Shown: positions 48,713-59,701 of the stretch, in pieces
Layout of the letters: each line of letters begins with the position of its first letter
Numbering within the stretch: position 1 is the stretch's first letter
NCBI GenBank assembly: GCA_905235085.1
Contig: CAJOKD010000011.1
Coordinates: 1-64,000 of the forward strand
Source of the DNA: an uncultured Bacteroidales bacterium
GTDB taxonomy: Bacteria; Bacteroidota; Bacteroidia; Bacteroidales; UBA932
Length of the DNA stretch: 64,000 bases
Direction: 5' to 3'
Made by a program: the position numbers and the translations under genes
Notes under the pieces: generated by a model
Seen by the model: the letters and a program-made list of their open reading frames with translations, nothing else
Database searches by the model: none
Told to the model about the DNA's origin: nothing

Positions 48713-50824
48713 ATGGCCGTACAGTCTCAGAACGCTACCAAGAAGGAGAGGGACAGGATCGCGATGATCCTGTACTACCTCTATGCCTTCTTCCTTATCC
48801 TGGCCTTGATCCTGGTCGGGCGCATAATCTATATCCAGTGTTTCTGGAAACTGGACAAGGACGTCGCCAAGTACTTCATCCCCAAGAGCACGAAGAGCGT
48901 CATCGAGCCGAACCGAGGAGCCATCATCGGCTGCGACGGGAAACTGCTCGCCCTCTCTACCCCTATGTACCAGCTTTATATGGACTGCACGGTGAGGAAG
49001 GATTATTTCTCATCCAAGGGCTCGAAGGGCAAGGATATGGAAAAGGAATGGCTTGACAATGCCAACGGTTTCGCGAAGACGTTCTCATCCCTTACCGGCG
49101 ACAGGACCGACTGGTACAGGCTCATCGTAAAGGGACGCAAGGACGGCAACAAGTACCTGAAGCTCGGACCTGCGATCGACAGGGAGACTCTTGTCAAGCT
49201 CCAGGAGAGCACGATGATGGGAGACGGCAGGAACAAGAGCGGAATCATCATCGAGAAGAAGGACTCCCGCCAGTACCCGTACGGTACCCTCGCAAGGAGG
49301 ACCATCGGCTACGTCAAGGACAACAGCAATTCCAACGGCAACAACCATATCGGACTGGAGGGGAAATACGATTACATCCTTCACGGGAAAGAAGGTGAAA
49401 TCTGGCTCAGGCCTACCGACAACAGGGAAAGGATACAGAACTACGACAGTACCTACGTCAAACCGGAGGACGGGATGGATGTCAGGACCACCCTCGACAT
49501 TACGATGCAGGACATAGTGGACAGGGCCCTCAGGAGGCAGATCGAGGAGAACAAGTCCATAGAAATGGGCTGCGCGATCCTTATGGACGTGAAGACGGGA
49601 GCCATCCGTTCGATGGTCAACCTAGTCAGGGATTCCACCGACTGGAGTCTGGCCGAGACGTACAATATGGCCATAGGACTGGGTTCGGAACCGGGTTCGG
49701 TATTCAAGGCCACCACGCTCACCACCGCCCTTGAAGACGGTTACATCAAATCCCTTGACGAGACCATCCCTACCAACAACGGTTTCGTGCCGGGACATCC
49801 CAACTATCCACAGGACGACCACGTAATCAAGATGAAGGAGATATCCTACCTGCACGGATTCGAGATCTCCTCCAACTATGTATTCCGCTACATCGCGGTC
49901 ATGAACTACGAGGACGATCCGAAGAGATTCCTCGACAAGCTGTACCTGTACAAGCTGGGACAGGCTTTCGACTTCGACCTGGAAGGCCTCAGGCAGCCTG
50001 TCATCCCTTCACCGGACAGTCCGCTCTGGTCCAATACCGCCCTGGGTTCGATTGCGATGGGATACACCGTCCAGGTCACTCCGCTCCATATCCTTACCTT
50101 CTACAACGCCATAGCGAACAAGGGCAAGATGATGAAGCCATACCTGGTGGAAGATATCGAGCAGCACGGGGTGGTCAAGAAAAAGCTGGGGCCGAGCGTT
50201 CTGAACGCATCCATCTGCTCAAAGGCTACGGCGGACACTATGCTCAGGGCGATGAAGGCCGTGACCTCCGAAGGTACGGCCACGAGGCTCAAGGATGCCA
50301 AGGCCCAGGTAGCAGGCAAGACGGGAACTTCAAGGCAGGTACTCTCGAAAGAGGAAAGGCAGAGATTCGGGATGTCGAACCCGTATGTCACGAAAGACGG
50401 CAGCTATCATAACCTGGCCACCTTCGTGGGATTCTTCCCTGCCGACGATCCAAAATACAGCGCCATAATATGCCTTAAGTCATATCTCATCAGAGGCAGC
50501 GTCTACGGAGGAGTCCTCCCTGCCGCAGCTATGCGGGAGATAGTCGACGCCCTGTATTCCCTCGACCCTGAATGGGGCCGCGAAGTACGCTCCGAAGGGC
50601 AGGTGAAGCAGATGACCTTGGACCGCCAGGTCCCTGAAAAGGACGGTTCCAAGGAGACCCTCGTCCCTGACGTGGGCAACCTGGGACTGAAAGATGCGAT
50701 GTTCATCATCGAAAACAGCGGACTGAAGTGCAAGTATACCGGCACCGGGCACGTGGCAGGACAGACTCCGGCCGCGGGCCAGAAAGCCGGAAAGGGTTCA
50801 ACCGTAACCATAACGTTGAAATGA
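48713..50824 (+). CDS. ftsI: Penicillin-binding protein 2/3 (FtsI) with C-terminal PASTA domain
   Basis: Transpeptidase motifs SVFK, AGKTGTS; C-terminal VPDVGNLGLKDAMFIIENSGLKCKYTGTGHVAGQTPAAGQKAGKGSTVTITL. Confidence 0.95.
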   Translation: MAVQSQNATKKERDRIAMILYYLYAFFLILALILVGRIIYIQCFWKLDKDVAKYFIPKSTKSVIEPNRGAIIGCDGKLLALSTPMYQLYMDCTVRKDYFSSKGSKGKDMEKEWLDNANGFAKTFSSLTGDRTDWYRLIVKGRKDGNKYLKLGPAIDRETLVKLQESTMMGDGRNKSGIIIEKKDSRQYPYGTLARRTIGYVKDNSNSNGNNHIGLEGKYDYILHGKEGEIWLRPTDNRERIQNYDSTYVKPEDGMDVRTTLDITMQDIVDRALRRQIEENKSIEMGCAILMDVKTGAIRSMVNLVRDSTDWSLAETYNMAIGLGSEPGSVFKATTLTTALEDGYIKSLDETIPTNNGFVPGHPNYPQDDHVIKMKEISYLHGFEISSNYVFRYIAVMNYEDDPKRFLDKLYLYKLGQAFDFDLEGLRQPVIPSPDSPLWSNTALGSIAMGYTVQVTPLHILTFYNAIANKGKMMKPYLVEDIEQHGVVKKKLGPSVLNASICSKATADTMLRAMKAVTSEGTATRLKDAKAQVAGKTGTSRQVLSKEERQRFGMSNPYVTKDGSYHNLATFVGFFPADDPKYSAIICLKSYLIRGSVYGGVLPAAAMREIVDALYSLDPEWGREVRSEGQVKQMTLDRQVPEKDGSKETLVPDVGNLGLKDAMFIIENSGLKCKYTGTGHVAGQTPAAGQKAGKGSTVTITLK

Positions 50825-52287
50825 GGCTGGAGAATATCATAAAAGGATGTGAAGTCACCGGAATCCGGGGAAGCCTGGACGTCGGGATAACCGCGATATG
50901 CAACGACTCCAGGAAGGTGGTTCCAGGATCGCTGTTCATCGCCGTAAAAGGCCACGGGAGCGATGGGCACGACTATATCGGCAAGGCCATCGAAGCCGGA
51001 GCCGCAGCCATCGTCTATGAGACCGAAGGCAGCTTCACCGGAAACGCCGGAGTGACCTTCGTGAAGGTTGCTCATTCCCGGCTGGCAGTCGCCTTGATGG
51101 CGGACAACTTCTACGACCATCCTTCAGGGAAACTGAACCTCATCGGGATCACCGGCACCAACGGGAAGACCACCACGGTCACCCTGCTGTACCACCTGTT
51201 TATGGCTCAGGGATATGAGTGCGGCCTGCTTTCCACCATAGCCAACTACGTAGGCACCCGCAGGACCGAGACTTCGAACACTACTTCGGACCCGGTCACC
51301 ATCAATTCGCTTCTGAGCGAGATGGCGGACGCCGGCTGTGAATACTGCTTTATGGAAGTGAGCTCCATCGGAGTCGAGCAGGACAGGGTCGCCGGACTCG
51401 AGTTCAAGGAAGGAATTTTCTCGAACCTCACCCACGACCACCTGGACTACCACGGCACATTCGCGGAATACCTGCGCTGCAAGAAACTGTTCTTCGACAA
51501 CCTTCCGTCCACCGCAAAGGCTATCACCAACATCGACGACAGGAACGGAAGCGTGATGGTCCAGAACACCAAGGCCAAGGTGGTGACATATTCCAGCAGG
51601 ACGATAGCCGACCATACCTGCCGGATCATCGAGCAGAGTTTCGAAGGGATGCTCCTGAGGATAGACGGACGGGAAGCCTGGACCAGGCTCATCGGTGAGC
51701 ACAACGCTTACAACATCCTGGCAATCTACAGCGCAGCCGTCGAGGCCGGCGCCGACCCTGAAGAAACTCTCGTGGCGATAAGCAAACTCGAATCCGCACC
51801 CGGACGCCTGGAAGTCCTGCACGGGCCGCGGAACCTGTCTGTCATAATCGATTACGCCCATACTCCGGACGCCCTGGAGAACGTTCTCAAGACCCTCAAG
51901 GGAATCGACGCGGGAAAACACCTGACCTGTGTGTTCGGATGCGGCGGAGACCGCGACAAGACCAAGAGGCCTGAAATGGCCAAGGTCGCGGAGGACTATT
52001 CAGAAAGGATAGTCGTGACCTCGGACAATTCCAGGTCGGAACGTACCGAAGATATCCTGGACGACATCAGGAAAGGATTCACCCAGAAAGGACTGGCAAA
52101 AGCGATATTCATAGCCGACAGGAAGGAAGCTATCCGGACTGCTGTGATGCTGGCTCCTGCGGGATCCATCATCCTGCTGGCCGGGAAGGGACACGAGACT
52201 TACCAGATCATAGGGAACGAACACAGGCACTTCGACGAGAGGGAGATAACCTCGGAAGTGTTTGCAGATATTGAAACAACTGAATAA
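50821..52287 (+). CDS. murE: UDP-N-acetylmuramyl-tripeptide synthetase
   Basis: ITGTNGKTTTVTLLYHL; start MRLENIIKG overlaps ftsI stop. Confidence 0.96.
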   Translation: MRLENIIKGCEVTGIRGSLDVGITAICNDSRKVVPGSLFIAVKGHGSDGHDYIGKAIEAGAAAIVYETEGSFTGNAGVTFVKVAHSRLAVALMADNFYDHPSGKLNLIGITGTNGKTTTVTLLYHLFMAQGYECGLLSTIANYVGTRRTETSNTTSDPVTINSLLSEMADAGCEYCFMEVSSIGVEQDRVAGLEFKEGIFSNLTHDHLDYHGTFAEYLRCKKLFFDNLPSTAKAITNIDDRNGSVMVQNTKAKVVTYSSRTIADHTCRIIEQSFEGMLLRIDGREAWTRLIGEHNAYNILAIYSAAVEAGADPEETLVAISKLESAPGRLEVLHGPRNLSVIIDYAHTPDALENVLKTLKGIDAGKHLTCVFGCGGDRDKTKRPEMAKVAEDYSERIVVTSDNSRSERTEDILDDIRKGFTQKGLAKAIFIADRKEAIRTAVMLAPAGSIILLAGKGHETYQIIGNEHRHFDEREITSEVFADIETTE

Positions 52288-52299
52288 CGGACATTTACG

Positions 52300-53610
52300 A
52301 TGATATACCACCTCTTCCAATTCCTTGAGAAATACGACATTCCCGGACAGCACCTGTTCACCTACCTGTCCTTCAGGGCAATGCTCACCAGCATCGCAGC
52401 GATGCTCATCTCCTTCTTCATCGGAAGGAAGATAATCAAGTGGCTGCAGAAGAAGCAGATCGGAGAATCGATCCGCGACCTCGGCCTGGAAGGGCAGCTG
52501 CAGAAGAAGGGCACCCCGACGATGGGCGGAATCATCATAATCATTTCCATCGTGGTCCCGGTACTGCTGTTCTGCGACCTCACCAACATCTACACGCTGC
52601 TCCTGCTCTTTACGACTTTGTGGTGCGGAGCTCTCGGATTTTCGGACGACTACATCAAGGTGTTCAAGCACAACAAGGAAGGCCTTCATCCGAAAGCCAA
52701 GCTTGCTGCCCAGCTGATCCTCGGTCTGGTGGTCGGAATGACTGTCTGGCTCAGCAACGACATCGTAGTCAGGGAGAAAGTCAAGGTCACCCCGGGCATT
52801 GCCAATGTGGTGGAAAAGGGTAGCAGCGCTTCTCTGAACGTAGATTCGGAGACCCTGGTGGCGGAAACGGACGGATGGAAGATGGAGAATGTGGTTAAGA
52901 GTACGAAGACCACGATACCGTTCGTGAAGGACCACGAGTTCGACTACAAATGGCTCTCACCTTTCAAAGGAAAATGGGGATGGTACTGCAAATGGGGCAT
53001 ATACGTCCTTATGATCGTTGTCGTGATAATGGCCTGCTCGAACGGAACCAACCTCACGGACGGAATGGACGGACTGGCGGCCGGTACCAGTGCGATAGTA
53101 GGAGTGGTACTGGGCATACTGGCCTGGCTGGGAGGTAACCTCGTCAGTTCCAATTACTTGAATATAATGTACATACCCGGAAGCGGAGAGATAGCCGTCT
53201 TCATATCCGCCTTCGTGGGTGCGCTGATGGGATTCCTGTGGTTCAACTCCTACCCGGCACAGGTATTTATGGGAGACACCGGAAGCCTGACCATCGGCGG
53301 CATCATCGGAGTGAGCGCGGTCCTTATGAGGAAGGAACTCCTGCTCCCGATCCTGTGCGGGATATTCCTCGTCGAGGCGCTTTCGGTCATAATGCAAAGG
53401 ACATATTTCAAATACACGAAGAAGAAATACGGTGAAGGCAGGAGGGTCTTCAAGATGACCCCGCTGCACCACCATTACCAGAAGGAAGGCATACCGGCCT
53501 TGTTCACCAAGCCGGTCCACGCCATTCCGGAGGCAAAGATAGTTACCAGGTTCTGGCTGATCGGGGTGATCCTCGCGGTGTCGACCCTGGCGTTGCTTAA
53601 AATCAGATAG
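52300..53610 (+). CDS. mraY: Phospho-N-acetylmuramoyl-pentapeptide transferase
   Basis: KKGTPTMGGIIII, NGTNLTDGMDGLAAG, TPLHHHYQKEG. Confidence 0.97.
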   Translation: MIYHLFQFLEKYDIPGQHLFTYLSFRAMLTSIAAMLISFFIGRKIIKWLQKKQIGESIRDLGLEGQLQKKGTPTMGGIIIIISIVVPVLLFCDLTNIYTLLLLFTTLWCGALGFSDDYIKVFKHNKEGLHPKAKLAAQLILGLVVGMTVWLSNDIVVREKVKVTPGIANVVEKGSSASLNVDSETLVAETDGWKMENVVKSTKTTIPFVKDHEFDYKWLSPFKGKWGWYCKWGIYVLMIVVVIMACSNGTNLTDGMDGLAAGTSAIVGVVLGILAWLGGNLVSSNYLNIMYIPGSGEIAVFISAFVGALMGFLWFNSYPAQVFMGDTGSLTIGGIIGVSAVLMRKELLLPILCGIFLVEALSVIMQRTYFKYTKKKYGEGRRVFKMTPLHHHYQKEGIPALFTKPVHAIPEAKIVTRFWLIGVILAVSTLALLKIR

Positions 53611-53625
53611 TCACTTAGTCAAGAT

Positions 53626-54960
53626 ATGAGCAGAATAGTTGTTTTGGGCGGTGGAGAGAGCGGTGTCGGAGCCGCTGTGCTCGCAAAAGTAAAGGGATTC
53701 GACGTATTCCTTTCTGACAACGGAACGATCGAAGGGCACTTCGCGGACGATCTGCGCAAGTGGGAAATCCCCTTCGAGCAGGGTGGACACTCGGAGGAAC
53801 TGATCCTCAACGCGGACGAAGTAATAAAGAGTCCGGGCATTCCGAGCACCGTACCGATGGTCAGGAAACTCGAGGCACAGGGTACGCCCATCCTGTCCGA
53901 GATAGAATTCGCGGGAAGATACGATTCCGCCAAGAAGATATGCATAACGGGAAGCAACGGCAAGACCACGACCACTTCCCTAATATACTATCTCCTGAAG
54001 AACGCAGGCCTGAACGTGGGCCTCGGCGGCAATATAGGCAAGAGCTACGCCTACCAGGTGGCTACGGAGCACTATGATTACTATGTACTGGAAATCAGCA
54101 GTTTCCAGTTGGACAACTGCTATGAGTTCCACCCTGACATAGCCATCATCACGAACATCTCTCCGGACCACCTCGACCGCTACGACTACCAGCTCGAGAA
54201 CTATGTCAAGTCCAAGTTCCGCATCACCCAGAACCTGAACCCTGAAGACTGCTTCATCTTCGACTCCGACGACTCGATCACCATCGACCACCTCAACAAG
54301 ATAATCATCTCCGCCAAGAAGCTTCCTTTCACCCAGAAGGAACCTTACCTGGAGCAGGGAGCCTTCCTCAAGGACGACAAGATCGTGGTCAGGGTGGACA
54401 ACGAAGAGTGCAACGTCTATCTCAAGGAACTCGCCCTGGGCGGCAAGCACAACATCTACAACTCGATGGCGGCAGCCCTCGCTTCAGGAATAGACAACCA
54501 GGTCATCCGGGAGTCCCTGGCCACCTTCCAGCCTATCGAGCACAGGCTGGAACCGGTGCTCAGCATCAAGGATGTCCTGTACATCAACGATTCCAAGGCC
54601 ACCAACGTGGATGCAGCCTGGTATGCACTGGAGTGCCAGACGAGGCCGGTAGTATGGATAGTCGGAGGCAAGGACAAGGGCAACGACTACGAGGTCCTGA
54701 AACCTCTGGTCAAGGACAAGGTCCGCGCCATCGTGTGCCTCGGAGTGGACAACAGCAAGATACGCGAGGCGTTCGAGGACCTGGTCGGAAAGGACAACTT
54801 CGTGGAGACCCGCTCGGCAGAGGATGCCGTCCTGGAATCCAGCAAGTTCGCTCAGAGCGGGGACGTCGTGCTCCTCAGTCCTTGCTGTGCTAGTTTCGAC
54901 CTCTTCCACAATATGGAAGAGCGCGGTGAGAAATTCAAGGAAGCTGTCAGGAGGCTGTAA
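53626..54960 (+). CDS. murD: UDP-N-acetylmuramoylalanine--D-glutamate ligase
   Basis: VVLGGGESGVGAA, ITGSNGKTTTTSLIYYLL, NDSKATN. Confidence 0.97.
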   Translation: MSRIVVLGGGESGVGAAVLAKVKGFDVFLSDNGTIEGHFADDLRKWEIPFEQGGHSEELILNADEVIKSPGIPSTVPMVRKLEAQGTPILSEIEFAGRYDSAKKICITGSNGKTTTTSLIYYLLKNAGLNVGLGGNIGKSYAYQVATEHYDYYVLEISSFQLDNCYEFHPDIAIITNISPDHLDRYDYQLENYVKSKFRITQNLNPEDCFIFDSDDSITIDHLNKIIISAKKLPFTQKEPYLEQGAFLKDDKIVVRVDNEECNVYLKELALGGKHNIYNSMAAALASGIDNQVIRESLATFQPIEHRLEPVLSIKDVLYINDSKATNVDAAWYALECQTRPVVWIVGGKDKGNDYEVLKPLVKDKVRAIVCLGVDNSKIREAFEDLVGKDNFVETRSAEDAVLESSKFAQSGDVVLLSPCCASFDLFHNMEERGEKFKEAVRRL

Positions 54961-54974
54961 GGATACAGGACACT

Positions 54975-56396
54975 ATGGCACAGGACAAGGAGAAGAGAAA
55001 GAATACGTTGTGGAACTTCGTGGACAACCTCGAAGGAGACAAGGTGGTATGGATGATCGTACTGCTGCTGATGCTCATATCCATAGTCGCCATATTCTCT
55101 TCCACCTCCCAGCTCGCCCTCCAGAAGAGCACCTCCAGGATGAAGATAATCAGCGAGCAGATGCTCATTACCCTCGGAGGCCTGGTCATCATCACGTTCT
55201 GCTACAACATAAGGAGGATCGGCGTCTTCCGTGTATTATCGCAGCTCGGGTACCTTTTCTCCATCTTCCTGCTGGCCGTCCTTGCGTCCCACAAGCAGGT
55301 GGGTCCTATCAAGCCGGTATTCATCAACGAGGCTTACCGCATTGTCTCCGTGGGAGGCATCCAGATACACGTCTTCGAGGTGGTCAAAGTAGCAATGGTG
55401 ATGTATCTCGCCTGGGCGGTAAACGCCTACAGGAACGACAAGTTCGCCATAGCGAACCTTCTAGGGCGGAAGTATCCGTTCTGGAACAAACCTATGGTCA
55501 AGAAGGTGGTTTACATCTACTTGCCGATATTCACGGTATGCCTCGGAATAATGGTAGGAAGCCTTTCCAGCACCATATTCATCGGCGCAATAATGTTCAT
55601 CACCATCCTGATCGGCGGAATCAGCGTGAAGGAGCTGGTCCTCCCTGGCGTCATAGCCGTCGGGATACTCTTCGCCTGCATAGGTATCAACGCCGCTTCT
55701 TCAAAGCCGGTCGACCAGAAACCGTTCCCGCACCTTCAATCCGCGATGAACCGCATCAGGGGCACCGAGAATACTGAAACCCGTCTGGAAACGATACGCA
55801 CCAAATCTCCGGGAGACCCTCAGTTCCAGAAGGCACTCGACAAGATAAAGCAGCCCGTCAGCGCCAAGATCGCCATCAAGGAAGGCGGGATAATCGGAAA
55901 GGGTCCTGGAAGGAGCACCCAGAGATACGTAGTCCCGATAATGTTCGAGGACTATATGTTCAGCTTCATAGTAGAGGAGTACGGAATACTCGGAGGAATA
56001 TTCGTGATAATACTCTATATCAGCCTCCTCGCAAGGGGATCCCTGATCGTGCGCAACTGCGACAATCACTTCGCCAAGACCGCCGTGGCGGGACTCGTGA
56101 TCCTGATCACCGGCCAGGCGATGATGCATATATTCATCAACTGCGATATGGGACCGCTGACAGGCCAGACCCTGCCACTCATCAGCCACGGAAACTCTTC
56201 CTACCTGATGTTCAGTCTCGCATTCGGAATCATACTGTCCATCAGCAAGATGGCCAGGAAGAAAATCGCACGGGAGGCGGCCCAGGCAGCACCTCTCGTC
56301 GAGCACGACGGAAAGGATGAGATGGAGAGCTCCCTCAACGACCTGGACGCTCTCGACAACCTGGAGAACCTGCCTGAAGAAGATATAAACATTTGA
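54975..56396 (+). CDS. ftsW: Lipid II polymerase FtsW
   Basis: SEDS family: GKGPGRSTQRYVVPIMFEDYMFSFIVEEYGILGG, MGPLTGQTLPLISHGNSSYLMFS. Confidence 0.95.
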   Translation: MAQDKEKRKNTLWNFVDNLEGDKVVWMIVLLLMLISIVAIFSSTSQLALQKSTSRMKIISEQMLITLGGLVIITFCYNIRRIGVFRVLSQLGYLFSIFLLAVLASHKQVGPIKPVFINEAYRIVSVGGIQIHVFEVVKVAMVMYLAWAVNAYRNDKFAIANLLGRKYPFWNKPMVKKVVYIYLPIFTVCLGIMVGSLSSTIFIGAIMFITILIGGISVKELVLPGVIAVGILFACIGINAASSKPVDQKPFPHLQSAMNRIRGTENTETRLETIRTKSPGDPQFQKALDKIKQPVSAKIAIKEGGIIGKGPGRSTQRYVVPIMFEDYMFSFIVEEYGILGGIFVIILYISLLARGSLIVRNCDNHFAKTAVAGLVILITGQAMMHIFINCDMGPLTGQTLPLISHGNSSYLMFSLAFGIILSISKMARKKIAREAAQAAPLVEHDGKDEMESSLNDLDALDNLENLPEEDINI

Positions 56397-56400
56397 TACG

Positions 56401-57543
56401 ATGGAATACAAAGCTTTGAAAGTCATAATCAGCGGCGGAGGCACCGGAGGACACATATTCCCCGCCATTTCGATCGCCAACAAGCTGAAGGAACTCAATC
56501 CGCGGACAGAGATCCTGTTCGTCGGCGCAGAAGGCAAGATGGAGATGGACAAGGTGCCGGCAGCTGGTTATCAGATAATCGGACTGCCGATAGTGGGACT
56601 TCAGCGCCAGCTGAACCTCAAGAATATAATCAACGACATCCAAGTCCCTTTCAAGGTACTCTCCAGCATCAGGAAGGCGAAGAGGATCATCAAGGACTTC
56701 AAGCCTGACGTGGCCGTGGGAGTGGGAGGCTATGCCAGCGCTCCCCTGCTCTACGCTGCGACCAAGCTCGGCATACCGTCGGTGATCCAGGAGCAGAACG
56801 GTTTCGCCGGACTCACCAACAAGAAGCTCGGAAGCAAAGTCCAGAGCATCTGCGTCGCCTACGAGGGTATGGAGCGGTTCTTCCCGAAAGAGAAGATAGT
56901 CATGACAGGCAACCCGATACGCGACGTCTTCGTGCCTTGCACCCAGCAGATGAAGGAAGAAGGAGTGCGCGAATACGGTCTCGACCCGTCTCGCAAGCAT
57001 ATCTTCATCGTGGGCGGCAGCCTCGGAAGTAGCCGCTTCAACCAGTGTATGAGGAAGTGGATTTCGGACGGCTGCCCGGGAGGCGAAGGAGTGGATGTAC
57101 TTTGGCAGTGCGGGAAATACTACAAAGCCGGAGTCGATGAGTTTATGAGAGAGAAGGAAGAGGCGGACCCGGAAGCAGTCAGGAACATACACCATTCCGA
57201 TTTCATCGGCAGGATGAATCTCGCCTACGCGGCAGCGGACGTGGTGGTTTCACGTTCGGGAGCAAGTTCGGTTTCAGAACTCTGCGCAGCCCATAAGGCA
57301 ACCGTATTCGTACCGTCTCCGAACGTGGCCGAAGACCACCAGACCCACAACGCGATGGCTCTCGTCAACAAGCACGCCGCTATGATAGTCAAGGATGCCG
57401 AGGCTATGGAGAAGATGATTCCGACAGCACTGGAACTGCTGAAGGACCCGGAGGAGATCGCACTGCTCGAGGAGAACGCCGGTAAACTTGCGCTCCCGGA
57501 CGCTGCACAGAAGATTGCGGATGAAGTTTACAAGCTTGTATAG
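56401..57543 (+). CDS. murG: UDP-GlcNAc--MurNAc-(pentapeptide) pyrophosphoryl-undecaprenol GlcNAc transferase
   Basis: ISGGGTGGHIFPAISIA, GVGGYASAPLLYAA, RSGASSVSELCA. Confidence 0.97.
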   Translation: MEYKALKVIISGGGTGGHIFPAISIANKLKELNPRTEILFVGAEGKMEMDKVPAAGYQIIGLPIVGLQRQLNLKNIINDIQVPFKVLSSIRKAKRIIKDFKPDVAVGVGGYASAPLLYAATKLGIPSVIQEQNGFAGLTNKKLGSKVQSICVAYEGMERFFPKEKIVMTGNPIRDVFVPCTQQMKEEGVREYGLDPSRKHIFIVGGSLGSSRFNQCMRKWISDGCPGGEGVDVLWQCGKYYKAGVDEFMREKEEADPEAVRNIHHSDFIGRMNLAYAAADVVVSRSGASSVSELCAAHKATVFVPSPNVAEDHQTHNAMALVNKHAAMIVKDAEAMEKMIPTALELLKDPEEIALLEENAGKLALPDAAQKIADEVYKLV

Positions 57544-57551
57544 AAGGCTAT

Positions 57552-58919
57552 ATGGCAAAATATTCGAAAATATACTTCATAGGAATCGGTGGCATCGGTA
57601 TGAGTGCCATCGCAAGGTATTACAAGTTCAAGGGATACCCTGTGGCAGGCTATGACAAGACCCCGTCAGACCTGACCCACGCCCTCGAGAAAGAAGGCAT
57701 CGACGTACATTACACGGACGACGTTGACTATATCCCGAAGGATGTGGCTTCCACCCTGGTGGTCTACACTCCTGCAATACCGGAAGACCTGAAGGAGCTT
57801 ATGTACGTAAGGGAGCACGGCTACACCGTGATCAAGAGGTCCAGGATGCTTGGTGAGCTCGCCGAAGGCCAGACCTGCCTGGCCGTTGCGGGCACCCACG
57901 GGAAGACCACTACCAGTACGCTCGTCGCCCATATCCTTACGGAGAGCAAGGATGGCTGCTCTGCCTTCCTGGGGGGAATCTCGAACAACTACGGAACCAA
58001 CCTCCTGATGAGCCATTCCCAGACAATCGTGGCTGAAGCCGACGAGTTCGACCGCTCGTTCCTCCAGCTCCGTCCGGCGATAGCCGCCATCACTGCGATG
58101 GACGCCGACCATCTGGACATCTACGGAACCCACGAGGAATATTGCAAGGCTTTCAAGAAGTTCGCTTCACAGGTCTCCAGGTTCGTGATCCTGAAGCGAG
58201 GGCTGGACATCACTCCGGAGGACACCAAGGCAAGGATACTTACTTACAGCTACGACGACCCCGAGGCTGACTTCCACGCAAGGAACGCCCACCCGGACGA
58301 GCTCGGGCACTATATCTTCGACCTTGTCCATCCGGACGGAGTCATCGAAGGCATCAGGGTCGGTATCCCGGGATGGGTCAACGTGGAGAACAGCGTAGCT
58401 GCTGCTGCGATTTGCCTGAAACACAGGGTCGATCCGCTGGCCATAAAAGGAGCGATCGGCTCGTTCAGGGGGGTGAAGCGGAGGCTGGAAGCCCACGTAA
58501 ACGTTCCCGGACTGACTTACATCGACGATTATGCGCATCATCCCCAGGAACTCCGCTCGGCGATCTCATCGCTCAGGGGAATGTTCCCGGGCAGGAAGAT
58601 CACGGCTGTATTCCAGCCGCACCTGTTCACCCGCACCAGGGATTTCGCCGAGGAATTCGCAGAGGCTCTGAGCGAGGTCGACAAACTGATACTTCTGGAT
58701 ATCTACCCGGCAAGGGAAGAGCCCATCCCGGGTGTAACGTCGGAAATCATATTCTCGAAGGTCACCGCTCTTGAAAAAGTCTTGCTCAGGAAGGAGGAAC
58801 TACTGGATTACCTCCTGGACGAACCGGTCGATGTGCTCGCCACATTCGGCGCAGGGAACATCGACAGGCTGGTGGAGCCTGTCGCCGAAATGCTCAGGAA
58901 GAGATTGAATGATGAATAA
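57552..58919 (+). CDS. murC: UDP-N-acetylmuramate--L-alanine ligase
   Basis: IGIGGIGMSAIARYY, AGTHGKTTTSTLVAHIL, YIDDYAHHPQELRSAI. Confidence 0.97.
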   Translation: MAKYSKIYFIGIGGIGMSAIARYYKFKGYPVAGYDKTPSDLTHALEKEGIDVHYTDDVDYIPKDVASTLVVYTPAIPEDLKELMYVREHGYTVIKRSRMLGELAEGQTCLAVAGTHGKTTTSTLVAHILTESKDGCSAFLGGISNNYGTNLLMSHSQTIVAEADEFDRSFLQLRPAIAAITAMDADHLDIYGTHEEYCKAFKKFASQVSRFVILKRGLDITPEDTKARILTYSYDDPEADFHARNAHPDELGHYIFDLVHPDGVIEGIRVGIPGWVNVENSVAAAAICLKHRVDPLAIKGAIGSFRGVKRRLEAHVNVPGLTYIDDYAHHPQELRSAISSLRGMFPGRKITAVFQPHLFTRTRDFAEEFAEALSEVDKLILLDIYPAREEPIPGVTSEIIFSKVTALEKVLLRKEELLDYLLDEPVDVLATFGAGNIDRLVEPVAEMLRKRLNDE

Positions 58920-59688
58920 AGGATTGAAGATAGCCCTTGTAACCGCGCTGTTCTGCGCTCTCGGACTCGTTTGTTACGCGATAAGCAAGATGAACGTCGA
59001 AAGGAGGCATCAGGTGACGTGCGCCGGGGTCAAGGTCGAATTCGCCGACGGTTTCAACTTCGTCACGGCCGAAGACATAGAGGGCTACCTCAAGAAGGAA
59101 TATGGGACCTATGTAGGCCAAAGGCTTGACAGCCTGGACCTTATGAAGGTCGAAAAGATCCTCGCCGGGAAGGGGGCCATACTCAAGACGGATGCATACA
59201 CGACTCCGGACGGCTACCTGAACGTGAAGGTGTACCAGAGGGAACCCGTGGTACGTTTCCAGAAAGGGAGCACAGGGTTCTACGCTGACGAGAAGGGTTT
59301 CATCTTCCCGCTCCAGAACAACTACACCTCGAGGGTGCCTATAGTGGACGGCGCCGTTCCGCTGAACGTTACGGCGGATTACAAAGGCGAGGCGAAGACT
59401 CCTCAGGAGAAGTTGTGGCTTTCCAGGGTCATCGCTATGGTCGCCTATATGGACGGCTCGAAAGTCTGGGCGGAGAATATCAGCCAGATTACGGTGGAAC
59501 CGGACGGAGACCTGGTGATGGTGCCCCGTGAAGGCAAGGAAGTGTTCATATTCGGACAGCCTACGGATATTGCCGCCAAGTTCGAAAAGATGGGGAAATA
59601 CTACACGGCCATCGTGCCGGACAAGGGAGAAGGGCATTACTCGACCGTGAACGTGAAATACAAGGACCAGATAGTCTGCAGGAAATAG
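58909..59688 (+). CDS. ftsQ: Cell division protein FtsQ
   Basis: Single-TM protein with POTRA/FtsQ-like region (VEFADGFNFVTAEDIEGYL...) between murC and ftsA. Confidence 0.85.
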   Translation: MMNKGLKIALVTALFCALGLVCYAISKMNVERRHQVTCAGVKVEFADGFNFVTAEDIEGYLKKEYGTYVGQRLDSLDLMKVEKILAGKGAILKTDAYTTPDGYLNVKVYQREPVVRFQKGSTGFYADEKGFIFPLQNNYTSRVPIVDGAVPLNVTADYKGEAKTPQEKLWLSRVIAMVAYMDGSKVWAENISQITVEPDGDLVMVPREGKEVFIFGQPTDIAAKFEKMGKYYTAIVPDKGEGHYSTVNVKYKDQIVCRK

Positions 59689-59701
59689 GATAAAAACATA
59701 T

